From Leishmania martiniquensis (lineage: Eukaryota > Euglenozoa > Kinetoplastea > Trypanosomatida > Trypanosomatidae), in NCBI RefSeq assembly GCF_017916325.1, contig NC_090163.1:317501-381500 (forward strand): DNA of 64,000 nt, written 5' to 3'. A program made the translations under genes and the position numbers. Of this stretch, positions 22,235-32,769 are shown one piece after another. The notes below the pieces were generated by a model. It made no database searches. It saw only the letters and a list, made by a program, of their open reading frames with translations, and was not told the DNA's origin. Within the stretch, counting starts at the first letter, position 1; every line of letters begins with the position of its first letter.

Positions 22235-23814
22235 ATGCTCTTCCCTATTTTTCCTTGTTTTTTCTTTCTCCCTCTCTAGGGCTTGTGGAGCCGAGTAGGA
22301 CCGTCTCTCTCCCGCTCTCACGCTGTCCCGTCCCACCCACACACCCACCCACCCAGCATCTATCTCGTGCCACTCACTCGTCCACATACAGGGAGGGAGA
22401 GTGGCAGTGGTGAGATTGGAGACTGGAGTAGCTGCAGCGGCATTCAGAGTGCTGATCCGCACTACCACCCCGTTTCGGCTGCCACTCAACGAAGGGCATA
22501 GGTGGCGGAAGCGCTCCATGAGCCCATACTGGCAGCTCGGTGCAGAGGAGTGCCGCTTTGGGGGCTTGGGTCGCCGTAGACGAGGCCGCATGCGCACGTT
22601 TCATTCCCACTGCAGTGCTTCTTTTGCGTTTGCTCGCTGCATTTTTTTTTCGCGCGGCTGCCAACGATGTTGGTGCCGCGGTGCTGCCGTATGAAAGGGG
22701 TTAAGCGGCTCGCGTCTTTTCATATCTTTCGATTTCGCTCATGCATCGGGGCGGGAGTGTCACGCACGACAGGTGTGCGTGTGCGATGTTTACTTTTCTC
22801 CATGTCGCCGTGCTCGTCACTGTCGCCCGGCTATTCTCTTCGTTGGCTGCCGCCTATTTCTCTCTCACACACATACTCCTTTCCCCCACCTTTGCACTCG
22901 TCCGCAGCGCCTGGGACGGCGGCGGGTTGCCCCATCCCTCCACCTTTCGCCCCCCTTTTTATGCCCTCGCACTCTCCGATGTTTTATTCCCTGCCCCCTC
23001 TTCAGCGAACAGGAAGGCGACCCCTCCCCCATGTAAGGTGACCCCGCGATGGGCGAGATCCACACAAAGCATGGACAACGAAACACGCAGACCACTGTCT
23101 CTTAGCGGCGCGTTTCACTTCTGCATCGAGTGTCTCTCGTGACGGTATGGTGATATTCCCTGGGCGGATGGCCTGTATGGGCGGCCCTGCGCGCTGCTCT
23201 CTGAAGGGCTTGTGTGTCTGGGGGACGCGCGCGTGTACGTGTGAGGGGCCGTGAGTTACTGTTTGCGCAGACAAGTGAATGAAAAGGTGTAAACGTGTGG
23301 CCTGCTGCAGCGCACGCGACCACCTCGCGCTCTGCCGCCTCAGCGATGGCCAAGCGCGGACGCGCCCGCCCCGCACGCGCACAGAAAGGCTGAGGAGAAG
23401 CAGAGGGCGAGCGGCGACACCACTGCCACTGAACATGTCTCCCCCTCCCTCCCCTCGCCCACGCCTCGACAAAAAATACGAGCGAATCAGATACCGTTTC
23501 TTTAAGCAAGGCGACGCCGCCTCGGAGAAAGGGTTTCTCTTTGCTCTCAGACTGGCAAAAAGCGAGAGGGAGGCTGGGGAGGAAGAGGTGCGGTCCTTGA
23601 TGCTGCTAGTGTCTAAGACACGTGCTGCTGTAACCCCGCTCCTCGTGCATGAGTGCACGCTGTACCCTATGCAATGGGACCGACGCTCAGCTTTCGAAAG
23701 TGAAAAAAATCTTCTTTCTTTGGCCACACCCTCTGCTGATCACACTCCCACGACCCCGTGACACTGCCCGTTGCCAGAGCGAAAAAAGGAGCAAAGCGTG
23801 CTACACTTAGTGTC
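22235..23814. other. Intergenic region with one weak open frame
   Basis: No gene I would assert. It has pyrimidine tracts at about 22245-22285 and 22860-23000, and a mixed-sequence block at 22400-22620. An open + frame from ATG 23435 to 23761 has a protein-like middle but only moderate third-position GC (see findings). The splice acceptor for the next gene is at 23777. Confidence 0.5.
23711..23777 (+). promoter_or_regulatory. Predicted trans-splicing acceptor
   Basis: A pyrimidine-rich tract (CTTCTTTCTTT...) has no AG until GCCAG at 23773-23777, giving a 37-nt leader before ATG 23815. Confidence 0.6.
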
Positions 23815-24381
23815 ATGCTGGTGAGTGCTGCACTGTACGCACGTGCCCTAGTGGATCGCAAGTCCCCACAGCTGTGGGGTGCGCCTGGAGCACCGATTAT
23901 TCGCATGCGCGGCCACCACGTCGTGTGGAAGTTTCAGTCCTATGATATCTTTGTGGAGCACACGCACCGGCGGCGCAACTCCGACATCCGTCTCCTGCAC
24001 TACCTCGGTAAGCACTGCCCTCACCCACAAAAGTCACTTTGGTCTCCCGACACCCCGGTCACGCAGGATCGCCACTTGTTTATGCTGACGACGGTTGACG
24101 TGGACGCCTTCAAGTATTGGTTTGGTGTCAAGCGATGCCGTCTCTCTGTGGGGCCGTGGAACATCCTCGCGAAATCGGGGCTGCTCCCGCCGTCTTACAA
24201 GCAGAACTCAAAGATTATGCCGAAGCCGATCTTCGACAAGGAGAAATTGATGAAGTACTATTTGGCCAATCGCAAGGACCAGCGCCAGGTGGAGCGGGAG
24301 GACTATCTCAGCTACAAAAATAGCATGACGAAGTCGCCAGAAGAGCGTGCGGCAGAACGACCGGTGGCGCCGTTTCTTTAG
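23815..24381 (+). CDS. Mitochondrial small-subunit ribosomal protein bS16m-like
   Basis: 188 residues from ATG 23815; the frame upstream begins at GTG and lies before the predicted splice site. The core (about 45-140) follows the bacterial S16 pattern: a short strand, the segment YDIFVEHTHRRRNSD followed by LLHYLGKHCP (compare the S16 pattern of a basic loop then LGxYNP), and then VDVDAFKYWFGVKRC...ILAKSGLLPP (compare the S16 helix that ends in a Leu-Leu near a phase of 'kYWlsxGAqps...LLkkaGll'). It is longer than bacterial S16 (about 80 residues), with an N-terminal targeting-like extension and a basic C-terminal tail, as is usual for kinetoplastid mitoribosomal proteins. The family assignment rests on my pattern match only. 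Confidence 0.72.
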   Translation: MLVSAALYARALVDRKSPQLWGAPGAPIIRMRGHHVVWKFQSYDIFVEHTHRRRNSDIRLLHYLGKHCPHPQKSLWSPDTPVTQDRHLFMLTTVDVDAFKYWFGVKRCRLSVGPWNILAKSGLLPPSYKQNSKIMPKPIFDKEKLMKYYLANRKDQRQVEREDYLSYKNSMTKSPEERAAERPVAPFL

Positions 24382-25512
24382 CTCCTCCTCGACCCCCTTT
24401 CTCCTCTATGAAAGCGGCGACGGCAGCAGCGGCATCCAAGTGCGTGCGATGGACGATGGCGGCGAGGGTTGCGTTTGTGTGTGTGTGTGTGGTGCACGTG
24501 TGTGTATTTGCGACGCGCGCGCTCTCTCCATCATTCTCCACGTGTTTCACCCCTCTGGTGCCGTCATATGTTTTGTGTCTCGCCGTCTCGGCGTTTCGCT
24601 CTGCGCTTGGGGGCTGGTGTGCACGCGCGACACGGATGGTGGCAGGCTCGGTGGAGGATTTGCGTGAGCCACCCTCCTGAAACAGCAACACAGATATCCA
24701 TGAAGAAAAAGGCGGAGTCGGTCAACACGACGCTGTCGTCAGAGAGGGGCGCCACACAAGGCGTCCTCCGCTGCAGCCGCATAGAAGGACAGTGATGTTG
24801 ATGGCGCAGCAATATGTGCATGTGGGTGCGAAAAAGAGGAGGACGCGAGCGAATATGTGCTTCTCCACGCGTTTTTGTGCGTGACTGGCGGCTTCCTAAT
24901 GATCGCTACGCACTCTCATTTTGTCGAGTGCACACACACACACACACATGCACGAGTAAACTGCACGCGTGATGAACGCGAGGTGCTCGTTTCGCCGACG
25001 GGTCCACGGCACAATCAAGTACGCGCCACTCGAATCTGTCTCTCCGTTGCCTTTCCTATTATCTGCACCTTACACTCCACGCTTCCCTGTTCGCATCTCT
25101 GCGTTCCCATACCTTTCTCTCTCTCTTTTTTCTCTCTCTGTCTGTGTCTGTGTCTGTGTGAGTCGTCCTAGTACGCCCGCCCTCACCTCGGCTGTGCCTT
25201 TGCCGTTCTCTTTCAGTCTCCCTTCCGCTGTGGCGGTCACCTTGAGTATCCGCGTGTTGCTGCCGTCGTCGCCATCGCTGGACCGCCTTTCGCCCGACGT
25301 GCCCCCCTTCAGCTTTGCAGTTCATCAGAGCGGCGAGTCCTTTTCACAGATCAATTTTTTTCTTTGCTATTTCATTCCGGCTTCGTTCCCTCTGCCGGTG
25401 CCCGGGTCTCGCCCTCTCTCCTTCCGCGCTCTTCCCCACCGCCGGTGCCAGCTCCTCTCGACCACCTCACTCACGGCGACAACCATAAACACTGCATTTG
25501 CATCCGAGAAGA
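24382..25512. other. Intergenic region, 1.1 kb
   Basis: No gene seen. A TG repeat (24476-24491), a CA repeat (24931-24948), a TCTGTG-type repeat (about 25137-25160) and pyrimidine tracts (about 25095-25145 and 25385-25470) precede the next gene. Confidence 0.6.
24931..24948. repeat. CA microsatellite
   Basis: Nine uninterrupted CA units. Confidence 0.9.
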
Positions 25513-26748
25513 ATGGAGTCGCCTATAAACCCCGCCGTGTGGCAGGTGCTCTTCAATGCTGCCTTCGGCACCCTCTCCGCCGCCACTCTCTACTCCGTCT
25601 ACCACCAGAGGTACGACATGGAGTCGGCTCAGCAGGCGGCGTTCCTGGACCTACGCAAGGCAGATTCCGAGGAGGACCGTGTTGCGAAGCTGACAGAGTT
25701 GCAGGCAGCATGCAAACCGGAGGCGGTCCGCCGCCAACCCTCTGCTCGCATGAGCGCACTCAAGCATGGCGCTCCGATTGTGCAGATGGCGAAGCTGCAG
25801 AAAGATGGCTCGAACGTGGCAAGTGTTCGCGTAGCCGTCAAGGTTATCTTGTACATTTATGGCCCCGACGCTGAGGGCCGGCGTAAGCTAAACAGTCTCG
25901 ACGGCTACAAGGTACTGCTGACGACTCTGAGCGAGGCACAGCGACAGGGACAAGAGGACTTGATGGAAGAGGTGGCGCAGGCGTTGGATACGCTGACAGA
26001 GGTGGACGACTCCGAGGTAGTCCTCGACACAGACGTGCCCAGGGGCAGCGAAGGTACCGCAACGCTGGCTCGCTTGCCGGCCACCGTGAAAATGTTGCGC
26101 ATCCTCGACCCGGAAGGCTCCGTCATCTTTCTCTCATCTCTTACCGGCATCTTTGCGAACATTTGCACCCTCGCTGAGGGTGCAGCCAACATTGGCGGCG
26201 GTGTCGATGGGCACAGCGGCATGTCTTTCTTCTTGCGACTACTAGACCACTCCAACCGCCGCGTCGTAGCGAACGCGATCACAGTGGTGCGCTTTCTCGC
26301 TCGTGCGCAGGTTTGCCAGGAGGAGCTCATCGAGGAAGAGAATTTGGTGCGCCTGGCCGAAAATTTGCATGTAACCGGCGAACCGGTGGTCGTGAACTCT
26401 ATCTTGACGATCATCCTGGTGATGGCCGGCAGCAAAAAGTACGGCGAGGCCTTCTTCTCGGGCATCGCCTCCAGCACCATTCCCACCACCCTCTTCGAGT
26501 TGTGGACGCGCTTTCCTGAGAAGTCGCTGCGCAGTCGTGCGGAGGTACTCTCGCGGTTGCTGTTGCGCATTCCGCAGACAGCACCCGTCGTTGCTGCCCT
26601 TTTCGAGCGCTTCCGTCCCCAACTAGAGGAACGTCGCCGACGGGATGAGGAAGAGTACAAGCAGCACATGCAGCAGATGCAGCAGAACCAGATGATGCAG
26701 CGGATGATGATGGAGCAGATGGGAATCGACCCGTCCATGATGGGATAG
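25513..26748 (+). CDS. Armadillo-like membrane-anchored protein with Met-rich tail
   Basis: 411 residues from ATG 25513. Residues about 8-28 form a hydrophobic N-terminal segment (a single transmembrane or signal anchor). From about 70 to 365 the protein is a run of amphipathic helix pairs with armadillo/HEAT character, for example RRVVANAITVVRFLARA and VVVNSILTIILVMAGS. The last 45 residues are a charged helix followed by a Gln/Met-rich end (HMQQMQQNQMMQ, then MMMEQMG). Met-rich flexible helices are typical of hydrophobic-client-binding proteins such as SRP54 or co-chaperones; relating that to this protein is inference. I cannot assign a specific family. Codon use is normal for the window. 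Confidence 0.85.
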   Translation: MESPINPAVWQVLFNAAFGTLSAATLYSVYHQRYDMESAQQAAFLDLRKADSEEDRVAKLTELQAACKPEAVRRQPSARMSALKHGAPIVQMAKLQKDGSNVASVRVAVKVILYIYGPDAEGRRKLNSLDGYKVLLTTLSEAQRQGQEDLMEEVAQALDTLTEVDDSEVVLDTDVPRGSEGTATLARLPATVKMLRILDPEGSVIFLSSLTGIFANICTLAEGAANIGGGVDGHSGMSFFLRLLDHSNRRVVANAITVVRFLARAQVCQEELIEEENLVRLAENLHVTGEPVVVNSILTIILVMAGSKKYGEAFFSGIASSTIPTTLFELWTRFPEKSLRSRAEVLSRLLLRIPQTAPVVAALFERFRPQLEERRRRDEEEYKQHMQQMQQNQMMQRMMMEQMGIDPSMMG

Positions 26749-27290
26749 GCGCAGGAGTGCCTGGGGCACACCTGGGGTGTGCCGTGAAGCTTCCTCAAGC
26801 GAAGGAGCACATCACGCTGCAGTCATGCCTCCTCGAGGTCCGTTGGGAAAACCGCGTACATATGGCTGCGTTGTTAAAGTACGCTTTCAGGGTATGGGCG
26901 CATGCGGGCCATGCCGTGCAATCGTCGTCGCCTCTGCCCACATAGTTTCTTCTCTTGGGTTGTCTTTCTCTCTGTGCATTCGGCCGCTGTTTTTTCTTGG
27001 TGATGCTCCCCCCTTTTTTCTTCCTGATTGGCAGCGTTGTGCATTGCGACTGCGACAGCGTCTTCCCTCGAGAGTGATGGTGGTGGTGGTGCAGTGGATA
27101 ACCTTTTTATGGGTTCTTTTGTGGTAAGTCTGTGCGTGCGTGCGCATCTCTGTTGCTCTCTTGCATCGAAGTCGGATCGAATGGATGATGCACTGTGTGC
27201 GCTGTGTTTTTTTAAGCCCCGTAAGGGAAAGAAAGGTGCATGCCGCGTAGTGCCTGCCCCTTCCTCCCCTCCATCTCTGGACTGATTCCG

Positions 27291-27312
27291 CACACACATA
27301 TATATATATATG
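27291..27312. repeat. CA/TA compound microsatellite
   Basis: Short CA run passing directly into eight TA steps. Confidence 0.85.
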
Positions 27313-28329
27313 CGCATGTATATGCGTATGTATGTGTGCGCGCATGTGCACTCTGTCTCGAGGCGGTGAGTACAGTGAAAGGAGCAGAAGGTGGGGACGA
27401 AGGGGGTCTGCGGCACACTTTGGCGAAGGGAGTGAGAGGCCTAGCTGGGGCTCGCGGGGAGGAGGAGCAGAGAGGTGGTAAGGTGGCCAATGAGTCGATG
27501 CAGAGAAAGAGAAGTGTAACCGAGGAGACCGTTACGCGTGCGTGCTTGTGTGTGGCGCGTGCGTCGGCGCAACACGCCGCGGCTTCTCCCTGTGAACTCT
27601 CACCGGTACCCTCTTTCCTTCCGGCTGCCCCTCCCGCCGGCCCCCAGCGGGGCTCGGAAGGGGGGACGGGAATCGATGTCAGCATGGCCTTCACGATCTG
27701 TCCCTTGCCCTTCATTTGCGTCTCGCCACGAGCCATCTCTGCCTTCTGCCCATCAAAGTCGTTCTCTCTCCGTCTCAACGCACGGCCCACCAGGGGGGAG
27801 AAGGTACTAACGGACCGACAGAGAGAGCCGACACGATTGGCGCTGAACTGATATGCGGAAGGATTAAACGAAGCGCATGAGGCACACTGGTTCTATCCAC
27901 ATGGATGGTGCATGTATGGATACCCTCGCCTCTGTCGAGAGGATCTGCTAGAGCAGGCGGGGGCCGCTTCTGTTGCACTCTTGGGCTCTCTGAACCGAAC
28001 AAGCAAGCAGCGCTTCCTCCATCTCCCCCCTGCACGCACCTTTCCAGAAGGCGCTGTGACATGCTCATCAAACGGTACGGGAGAGGGGCCACGGACACGG
28101 TAAGCGATGCACTCTCAGCTCCATCCCTCTCTCCCCCGTCTCGGTTCTTTCTCTGGTCTGCCCTTTTCGTCCTGACCGCCTCCCCTCCCCCTCCCCGCCA
28201 CTGCCCTCTCCCGAAGTTGTTCTCCCCTCCTGCACGCGCAAAGAGCCAATTTATCGCCTACGCACACGCGCGCCACTCTGCCCGACGCGGCTGCTTAGTC
28301 GTTCGCGCGCGCCCTTTTCTTCAACGAGA

Positions 28330-28376
28330 CCCCTCCCCCGTCCCTCTCTTCCATCATCGTTGACACTGAAACGCAG
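28330..28376 (+). promoter_or_regulatory. Predicted trans-splicing acceptor
   Basis: A C/T-rich tract from 28330 contains no AG until ACGCAG (AG at 28375-28376), 14 bases before ATG 28391. Confidence 0.55.
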
Positions 28377-28390
28377 GGCACCGACGGCGC

Positions 28391-31285
28391 ATGGAAGATC
28401 AGGGGGAACCTCTGCATCGAAATGTGGCGGAGGAGGCGGCAGGCGAGCGCGTCGCCGAGGCATTGGCTGAAGAGGAGGAGGCGGTACCGCTGTGCCAGCA
28501 CGACGATTACGATGCGAGTCTCTCTCTGGCCGATCGTGAGGCCAAGTGGGGTTTCACCTTCAGCGAGCTGCAATCCGCTGTGAAGGTTGTTCGGGTGCTG
28601 TTCCACAATCCTGCCCTCTACGTCGGCGACCCTTACCTCTCTGACAGCCGCCTCTACACAATGATCACCCGTGACCGGAAGACGAAACGGGAAAACCGGA
28701 ACGTTTTCAAGGCCATCATGAATGAGGAGAAGAGTCGTCGAAAACGCTACCTGCGCCAGCAGGACATCGATGCGGTGCGCCGCACTGCCATGAAGCGTGA
28801 GCGCGACGATGCGCTGAGCGCGCTGCTTCTGACAGGCAGCGAGGGGGCTGGGGGCAAGGTGGCGCCGCTCTTGCTAGAGGAGAGGCCGAAGGCCCCCGAG
28901 GTGATGGGCAACGATCGCGGCGACGACGACTTGAAGGACAACCTTGCTGGCGCCGGTTCTGCAGCCAACGGCAGCACTGCTGGTAGTGCGGACAGTGCGA
29001 GCCTCTCGTCATCGGAGAAGGAAGTGCTGCGGCTTGTGGGTGCCTTTGAAAACCTTCTGCGCCTGGAACAGGCCCTGCGAGGCGAGCGAGTGGAGGGTTA
29101 CGAGGGTGACTGCAGCGCTGGTGCCGCAGCTGCGGCATCACCATCAGTGACGAGCGCGCCCGTCACCGGCGGAGAGGGTGACCCGTCTACGTCAAGAACA
29201 TCTTCCTACTCTGCTGCGAAGAAATTGCGCACGGAGACGGAGGAGCCAACGGCCGCCCCGGCCACGGTGCTGGACTGGATTGTGATCACTCAGCTCACCG
29301 CACAAGTGTACCGCTACTTGCCGCACCTGTACGGGTCCCAGATGCCGCCACCTTTGTTTGACGGCGCCATTCCGGTGGACGCCGTTAGCTCCCCTCTTGT
29401 AGTGCGCAGCTATATTCGTGGTATGAAATGTTATGTGGCACAGCGTGCTGCGGCGCTGGTGCACCTCGCGCCCGAGACGTCACCACCCGATTTGTCGATT
29501 GCCTCCGGAAGAACGAAAGCCGTGCCGCTTCGCTCCCTGTTAACCTCGACGCATCGCGATGTGATTGTGCGAACCCCTGTTGCCGAGCTACGCTCTATCG
29601 CCGGCCTTCGTGCGTTGATGGAGGGCGACCACCCCAGAACAGCTTCCTCGCAAGTGATGGCTGTGGTGGACCTGCCGCTGGATGACCTGCTGCGAGCGCT
29701 TGAGCTGGTGCTGCTAGAGGGGGCCACGGACGAGCGCTTCTGCCCAGTGCCCGCGGTCGCTGATGGCGATGCGGAGGAGAAGGAAGAGCGCATGCGCACG
29801 CGGCCGCTTTGCGTTGCCGAGCAAACGCTGCACTGCTTTATCGCACGTCGCGTATACGGTTCTGCCAAGGTGCGCGGCTGCGGCCCTTCGCCGGTACTGA
29901 TTCAACGCAGCCCCCCCAACTCCTCGTCCGAGGAGCCGGAGGGGTACTGCGTCTACGACGATGTGCAGCGCTACGCGGTGGAGCACCATGAGGATGCCGC
30001 GCAGTTGCGGCTGAGCAAGTTTATCGGGTGCCACATATGCAAAGTGCGCTACAATCGCCTCCACCCGTACTACTACAGCATGTGCCACCTCTGTGGCGAG
30101 TACAATTACAACAAGCGCCTCATGGCGCGCGACCTACGTGGTAAGACGGTGCTCCTTACGGGCTGCCGCATCAAGATCGGGTACGCGATGACACTCTCGC
30201 TGCTTCGCTGCGGTGCCACGGTGCTCGGCACCACCCGCTTCATCCACGAGGCAGCGGCGCGCTTTCAGCAGGAAACGGACTACACCTTATGGAAGGATCG
30301 CCTGCACCTCTTCTCGCTTGACCTGCGCGACATGTGGGTCGTCACGCAGTTCTGCGCGTTTGTGCGGCTGCACTACGGAAAACTCTTTGCCATCATCAAC
30401 AACGCAGCACAGACAATCGCGCGCACAGCGCAGTACACGGAGCACCTCCGCCGCATGGAGATGAACCCGCCAGCCGCCCTGCATGCCCGCATCCAGCACG
30501 ATCGGCGCGCAGCCGAATGGTACAATTTTTTCTGCCATCACTCAACGGTCACAGTCGGGCAGCCGCTATCGATTGAGTACCACCCGGCCACGCAGCCTTT
30601 TCTAGGCGCAAATGAAGCGGCTCACCACGGCGCTACGGACGAGGAAAGGAACGGTACGAGCGTGGCGCCGCAGTCTGGCGTCGCTACGAGCGCAGTGTCA
30701 CCACTGGCGGACGGCAACGCATTGGCCGTGCATGTGGGGTGTGACCGCACCCTCATCTTTGACCGCTACGACACGCAAGCGGAGGAGAGTGACCACCGCG
30801 AGAAGAACTCGTGGGTGATGAACCTCGCTGAGATACAGGGCGGCGAGGCGGCGGAGGTGATGGCTATCAACGCCCTCTCCCCTTTCATCCTTAACGGTCG
30901 TCTAAAGAGGTGCTTAATGAACCGCGAGGGAGACGCGGTGCCGAACGAGCCGCGCTTCATCATCAACGTCTCGGCGATGGAGGGGCAGTTCTACCGGTTC
31001 AAGCAAACAACACACCCGCACACGAACATGGCCAAGGCGGCGCTTAACATGATGACGCGCACCAGTGGCGACGACTACGCCGCAGACGGAATTTACATGA
31101 ACTCGGTAGACACGGGGTGGATTACAGATGAGTCGCCGAAGCTGAAAAAAGATCGACGGGCGGAGCAGTTTATGCTGTGCCCACTTGACGAGGTGGATGC
31201 GGCAGCGCGATGCCTGGACCTCGTCTTCACCAACAGTCGTATGTACGGCATGTTCTACAAGGACTTCAAGGCGATTGCCTGGTGA
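28391..31285 (+). CDS. Zinc-ribbon / short-chain dehydrogenase fusion, divergent active site
   Basis: 964 residues from ATG 28391. The first 530 residues are a large, partly low-complexity region with acidic N-terminus. At 547-568 is a Cys4 cluster, C-x2-C-x14-C-x2-C (CHIC...CHLC), likely one zinc ribbon. From about 583 a Rossmann short-chain dehydrogenase domain follows: GKTVLLTG with TGCRIKIG (590-597) for the dinucleotide, SLDLRD for the adenine site, and NNAA (670-673). At the catalytic site, Ser861 (INVS) and Lys882 are present. However, the residue four before the Lys is Thr878 (TNMAK), not the usual Tyr of YxxxK. A roughly 130-residue insert separates NNAA from the C-terminal half. It may bind NAD(P)(H) without classical dehydrogenase chemistry. 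The substrate is unknown. Confidence 0.88.
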   Translation: MEDQGEPLHRNVAEEAAGERVAEALAEEEEAVPLCQHDDYDASLSLADREAKWGFTFSELQSAVKVVRVLFHNPALYVGDPYLSDSRLYTMITRDRKTKRENRNVFKAIMNEEKSRRKRYLRQQDIDAVRRTAMKRERDDALSALLLTGSEGAGGKVAPLLLEERPKAPEVMGNDRGDDDLKDNLAGAGSAANGSTAGSADSASLSSSEKEVLRLVGAFENLLRLEQALRGERVEGYEGDCSAGAAAAASPSVTSAPVTGGEGDPSTSRTSSYSAAKKLRTETEEPTAAPATVLDWIVITQLTAQVYRYLPHLYGSQMPPPLFDGAIPVDAVSSPLVVRSYIRGMKCYVAQRAAALVHLAPETSPPDLSIASGRTKAVPLRSLLTSTHRDVIVRTPVAELRSIAGLRALMEGDHPRTASSQVMAVVDLPLDDLLRALELVLLEGATDERFCPVPAVADGDAEEKEERMRTRPLCVAEQTLHCFIARRVYGSAKVRGCGPSPVLIQRSPPNSSSEEPEGYCVYDDVQRYAVEHHEDAAQLRLSKFIGCHICKVRYNRLHPYYYSMCHLCGEYNYNKRLMARDLRGKTVLLTGCRIKIGYAMTLSLLRCGATVLGTTRFIHEAAARFQQETDYTLWKDRLHLFSLDLRDMWVVTQFCAFVRLHYGKLFAIINNAAQTIARTAQYTEHLRRMEMNPPAALHARIQHDRRAAEWYNFFCHHSTVTVGQPLSIEYHPATQPFLGANEAAHHGATDEERNGTSVAPQSGVATSAVSPLADGNALAVHVGCDRTLIFDRYDTQAEESDHREKNSWVMNLAEIQGGEAAEVMAINALSPFILNGRLKRCLMNREGDAVPNEPRFIINVSAMEGQFYRFKQTTHPHTNMAKAALNMMTRTSGDDYAADGIYMNSVDTGWITDESPKLKKDRRAEQFMLCPLDEVDAAARCLDLVFTNSRMYGMFYKDFKAIAW

Positions 31286-32388
31286 CCCCGATGACGGCTG
31301 CGGCGGGAGGCCGGTGAGGGGTGGTGCTCTGCGGCAGCCGTATGAGTGAGATCGCAGGGAGGGAGGGCCTAGAGGCTATAGCGCGTGGACGTGTTTCATA
31401 CTTGCAAGCCTCATCTCACACTCCCTTCCCTGTGGTGGCGGCCGCCGCTTCGGCTCTCACGAATTGATGACATGACCGCTGTGTTTTTGGCGGATCCCTT
31501 CACAGCGGAAGGCTACGGGCCGTCTGCCTCCGTGTACGAGGGAGTGCCGTTGCCGGCCATCTCTGTTCCTCTTTCAAGATGCTGTAGCCTTCACTGCCCT
31601 CGCTTCTTTCCTCCTCCTCACCGATGCAGACCCACACAGGAGGATGCAGAAGCGATGCGTGCCTGTGCCCTTGTTCGATAAATCTGACGTAACTCTTTAC
31701 TGCCTTTCAAGGAAACAGAGCATCTGTTGCACTATCTCCCCCCTTCCCCCCTCTCGCTGTCGAGTGAGGGTATGCCTCTATGAGCGTGTACCACCCTGCG
31801 CAGGTGCATGTTGTGCGGCGCGCCCCTCCTGCTTCTCCATCTTCTTTTCCGGCGCCCTCCCCTCCCCGACGTACAGGGGGGAGGAAGAGTGCGCACGGCG
31901 ACGGTGCTAGACGGTAGTGTTGGTGGTGGCGAGCCTGAGGAGCGTATGCCAACAGAGAGATAGCTGCTGCTGCTGGGCTGATGCAACAACAGAAAGCCTG
32001 AAAAAAGGGGGCGCCCTTGACGGCGTTTTTCTATCGATGCAATGCGCTGCTGTCTCTTCATGATGAAAGGACGTGGGAGCGTTGCAGTCTCCTCCAGCCG
32101 CCCCGTCCTCATTGCGTACGCCGCGCCTTTGAGGACGTCTTCCGCTCTTAACATTTTGACGTGCTCTCTTTTTCACTCGCTTGCACGCCCTCTTTGTGGG
32201 TTGCTCGTGCCATCTCGCTTGCCACCGAGTGGATACATGTCATCGACTCCGGCCTCTCGGAGGACCTCTGTCTCTCTGTCTCTCTTCCTGGCAGGCGCGC
32301 TCTGCACATACGCGTGCTGCCATCTCTCTATTGGCTGCCCACATACCTCCATTTCCTCCCTTCTTTTTACTCTCGTGGCTCAGGCAAG
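31286..32388. other. Intergenic region, 1.1 kb
   Basis: No gene seen. Mixed sequence to about 31560, then pyrimidine tracts at 31560-31625, 31735-31770 and 32160-32370 leading to the next gene. Confidence 0.6.
32341..32383 (+). promoter_or_regulatory. Predicted trans-splicing acceptor
   Basis: A C/T-rich run without AG ends in CTCAG at 32379-32383, only five bases before ATG 32389. This would give a very short leader, so an earlier acceptor may be used instead. Confidence 0.4.
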
Positions 32389-32769
32389 ATGGCATCCGAG
32401 TACGCCGCCGCGCCTCGTGAGCCCTTCACCATGCCTCGCCCAGGCTCCAAATTCTCTGAGCCTGCGGTGAAGTGCATCATCAAGGAAGTTTGCGAGGACA
32501 TGGTCGGCCCGGATCGGCCGTACGTCTACGAGGAGGCTCAACCGCTTATCAAGGACTTGTGCGCTGAGATTCAGCAACGGGCTGTGCGCCTGGGCTACGA
32601 ACGGTACAAGCTGGTCACCCACGCGATAGTAACGGAGGCCTCTAGCCAAGGTATGCGTATCGCTTCGCGTTGCCTGTGGGACCCTGAGACGGACAACTAC
32701 GCGACCTATACGCACTCGACGCAGTATATGCACGTCACCATCGTCGTCTTCGGCGTTTACTGGGAGTAG
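32389..32769 (+). CDS. Tctex-type dynein light chain
   Basis: 126 residues from ATG 32389 (a longer frame begins upstream in the pyrimidine tract at a non-ATG). Residues about 28-126 match the Tctex1/DYNLT fold: a helical first half with VKCIIKEVCEDM and IKDLCAEIQQRAVRLGYERYKLVTHAIV, then the characteristic strands ASRCLWDPETDNYATYTH and the ending VTIVVFGVYWE. These light chains dimerise on the dynein intermediate chain in axonemal, cytoplasmic or intraflagellar-transport dyneins. Which complex this one serves is not visible. The length is typical (110-130). Confidence 0.92.
   Translation: MASEYAAAPREPFTMPRPGSKFSEPAVKCIIKEVCEDMVGPDRPYVYEEAQPLIKDLCAEIQQRAVRLGYERYKLVTHAIVTEASSQGMRIASRCLWDPETDNYATYTHSTQYMHVTIVVFGVYWE

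Larger units (their letters stand above)
26749..28390. other. Intergenic region, 1.6 kb
   Basis: No supported gene. It contains a CA/TA microsatellite (27291-27312), a mixed-sequence block (about 27840-28080) that could be a degenerate retroposon, and pyrimidine tracts (about 28110-28220). The acceptor for the next gene is at 28376. Confidence 0.55.
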
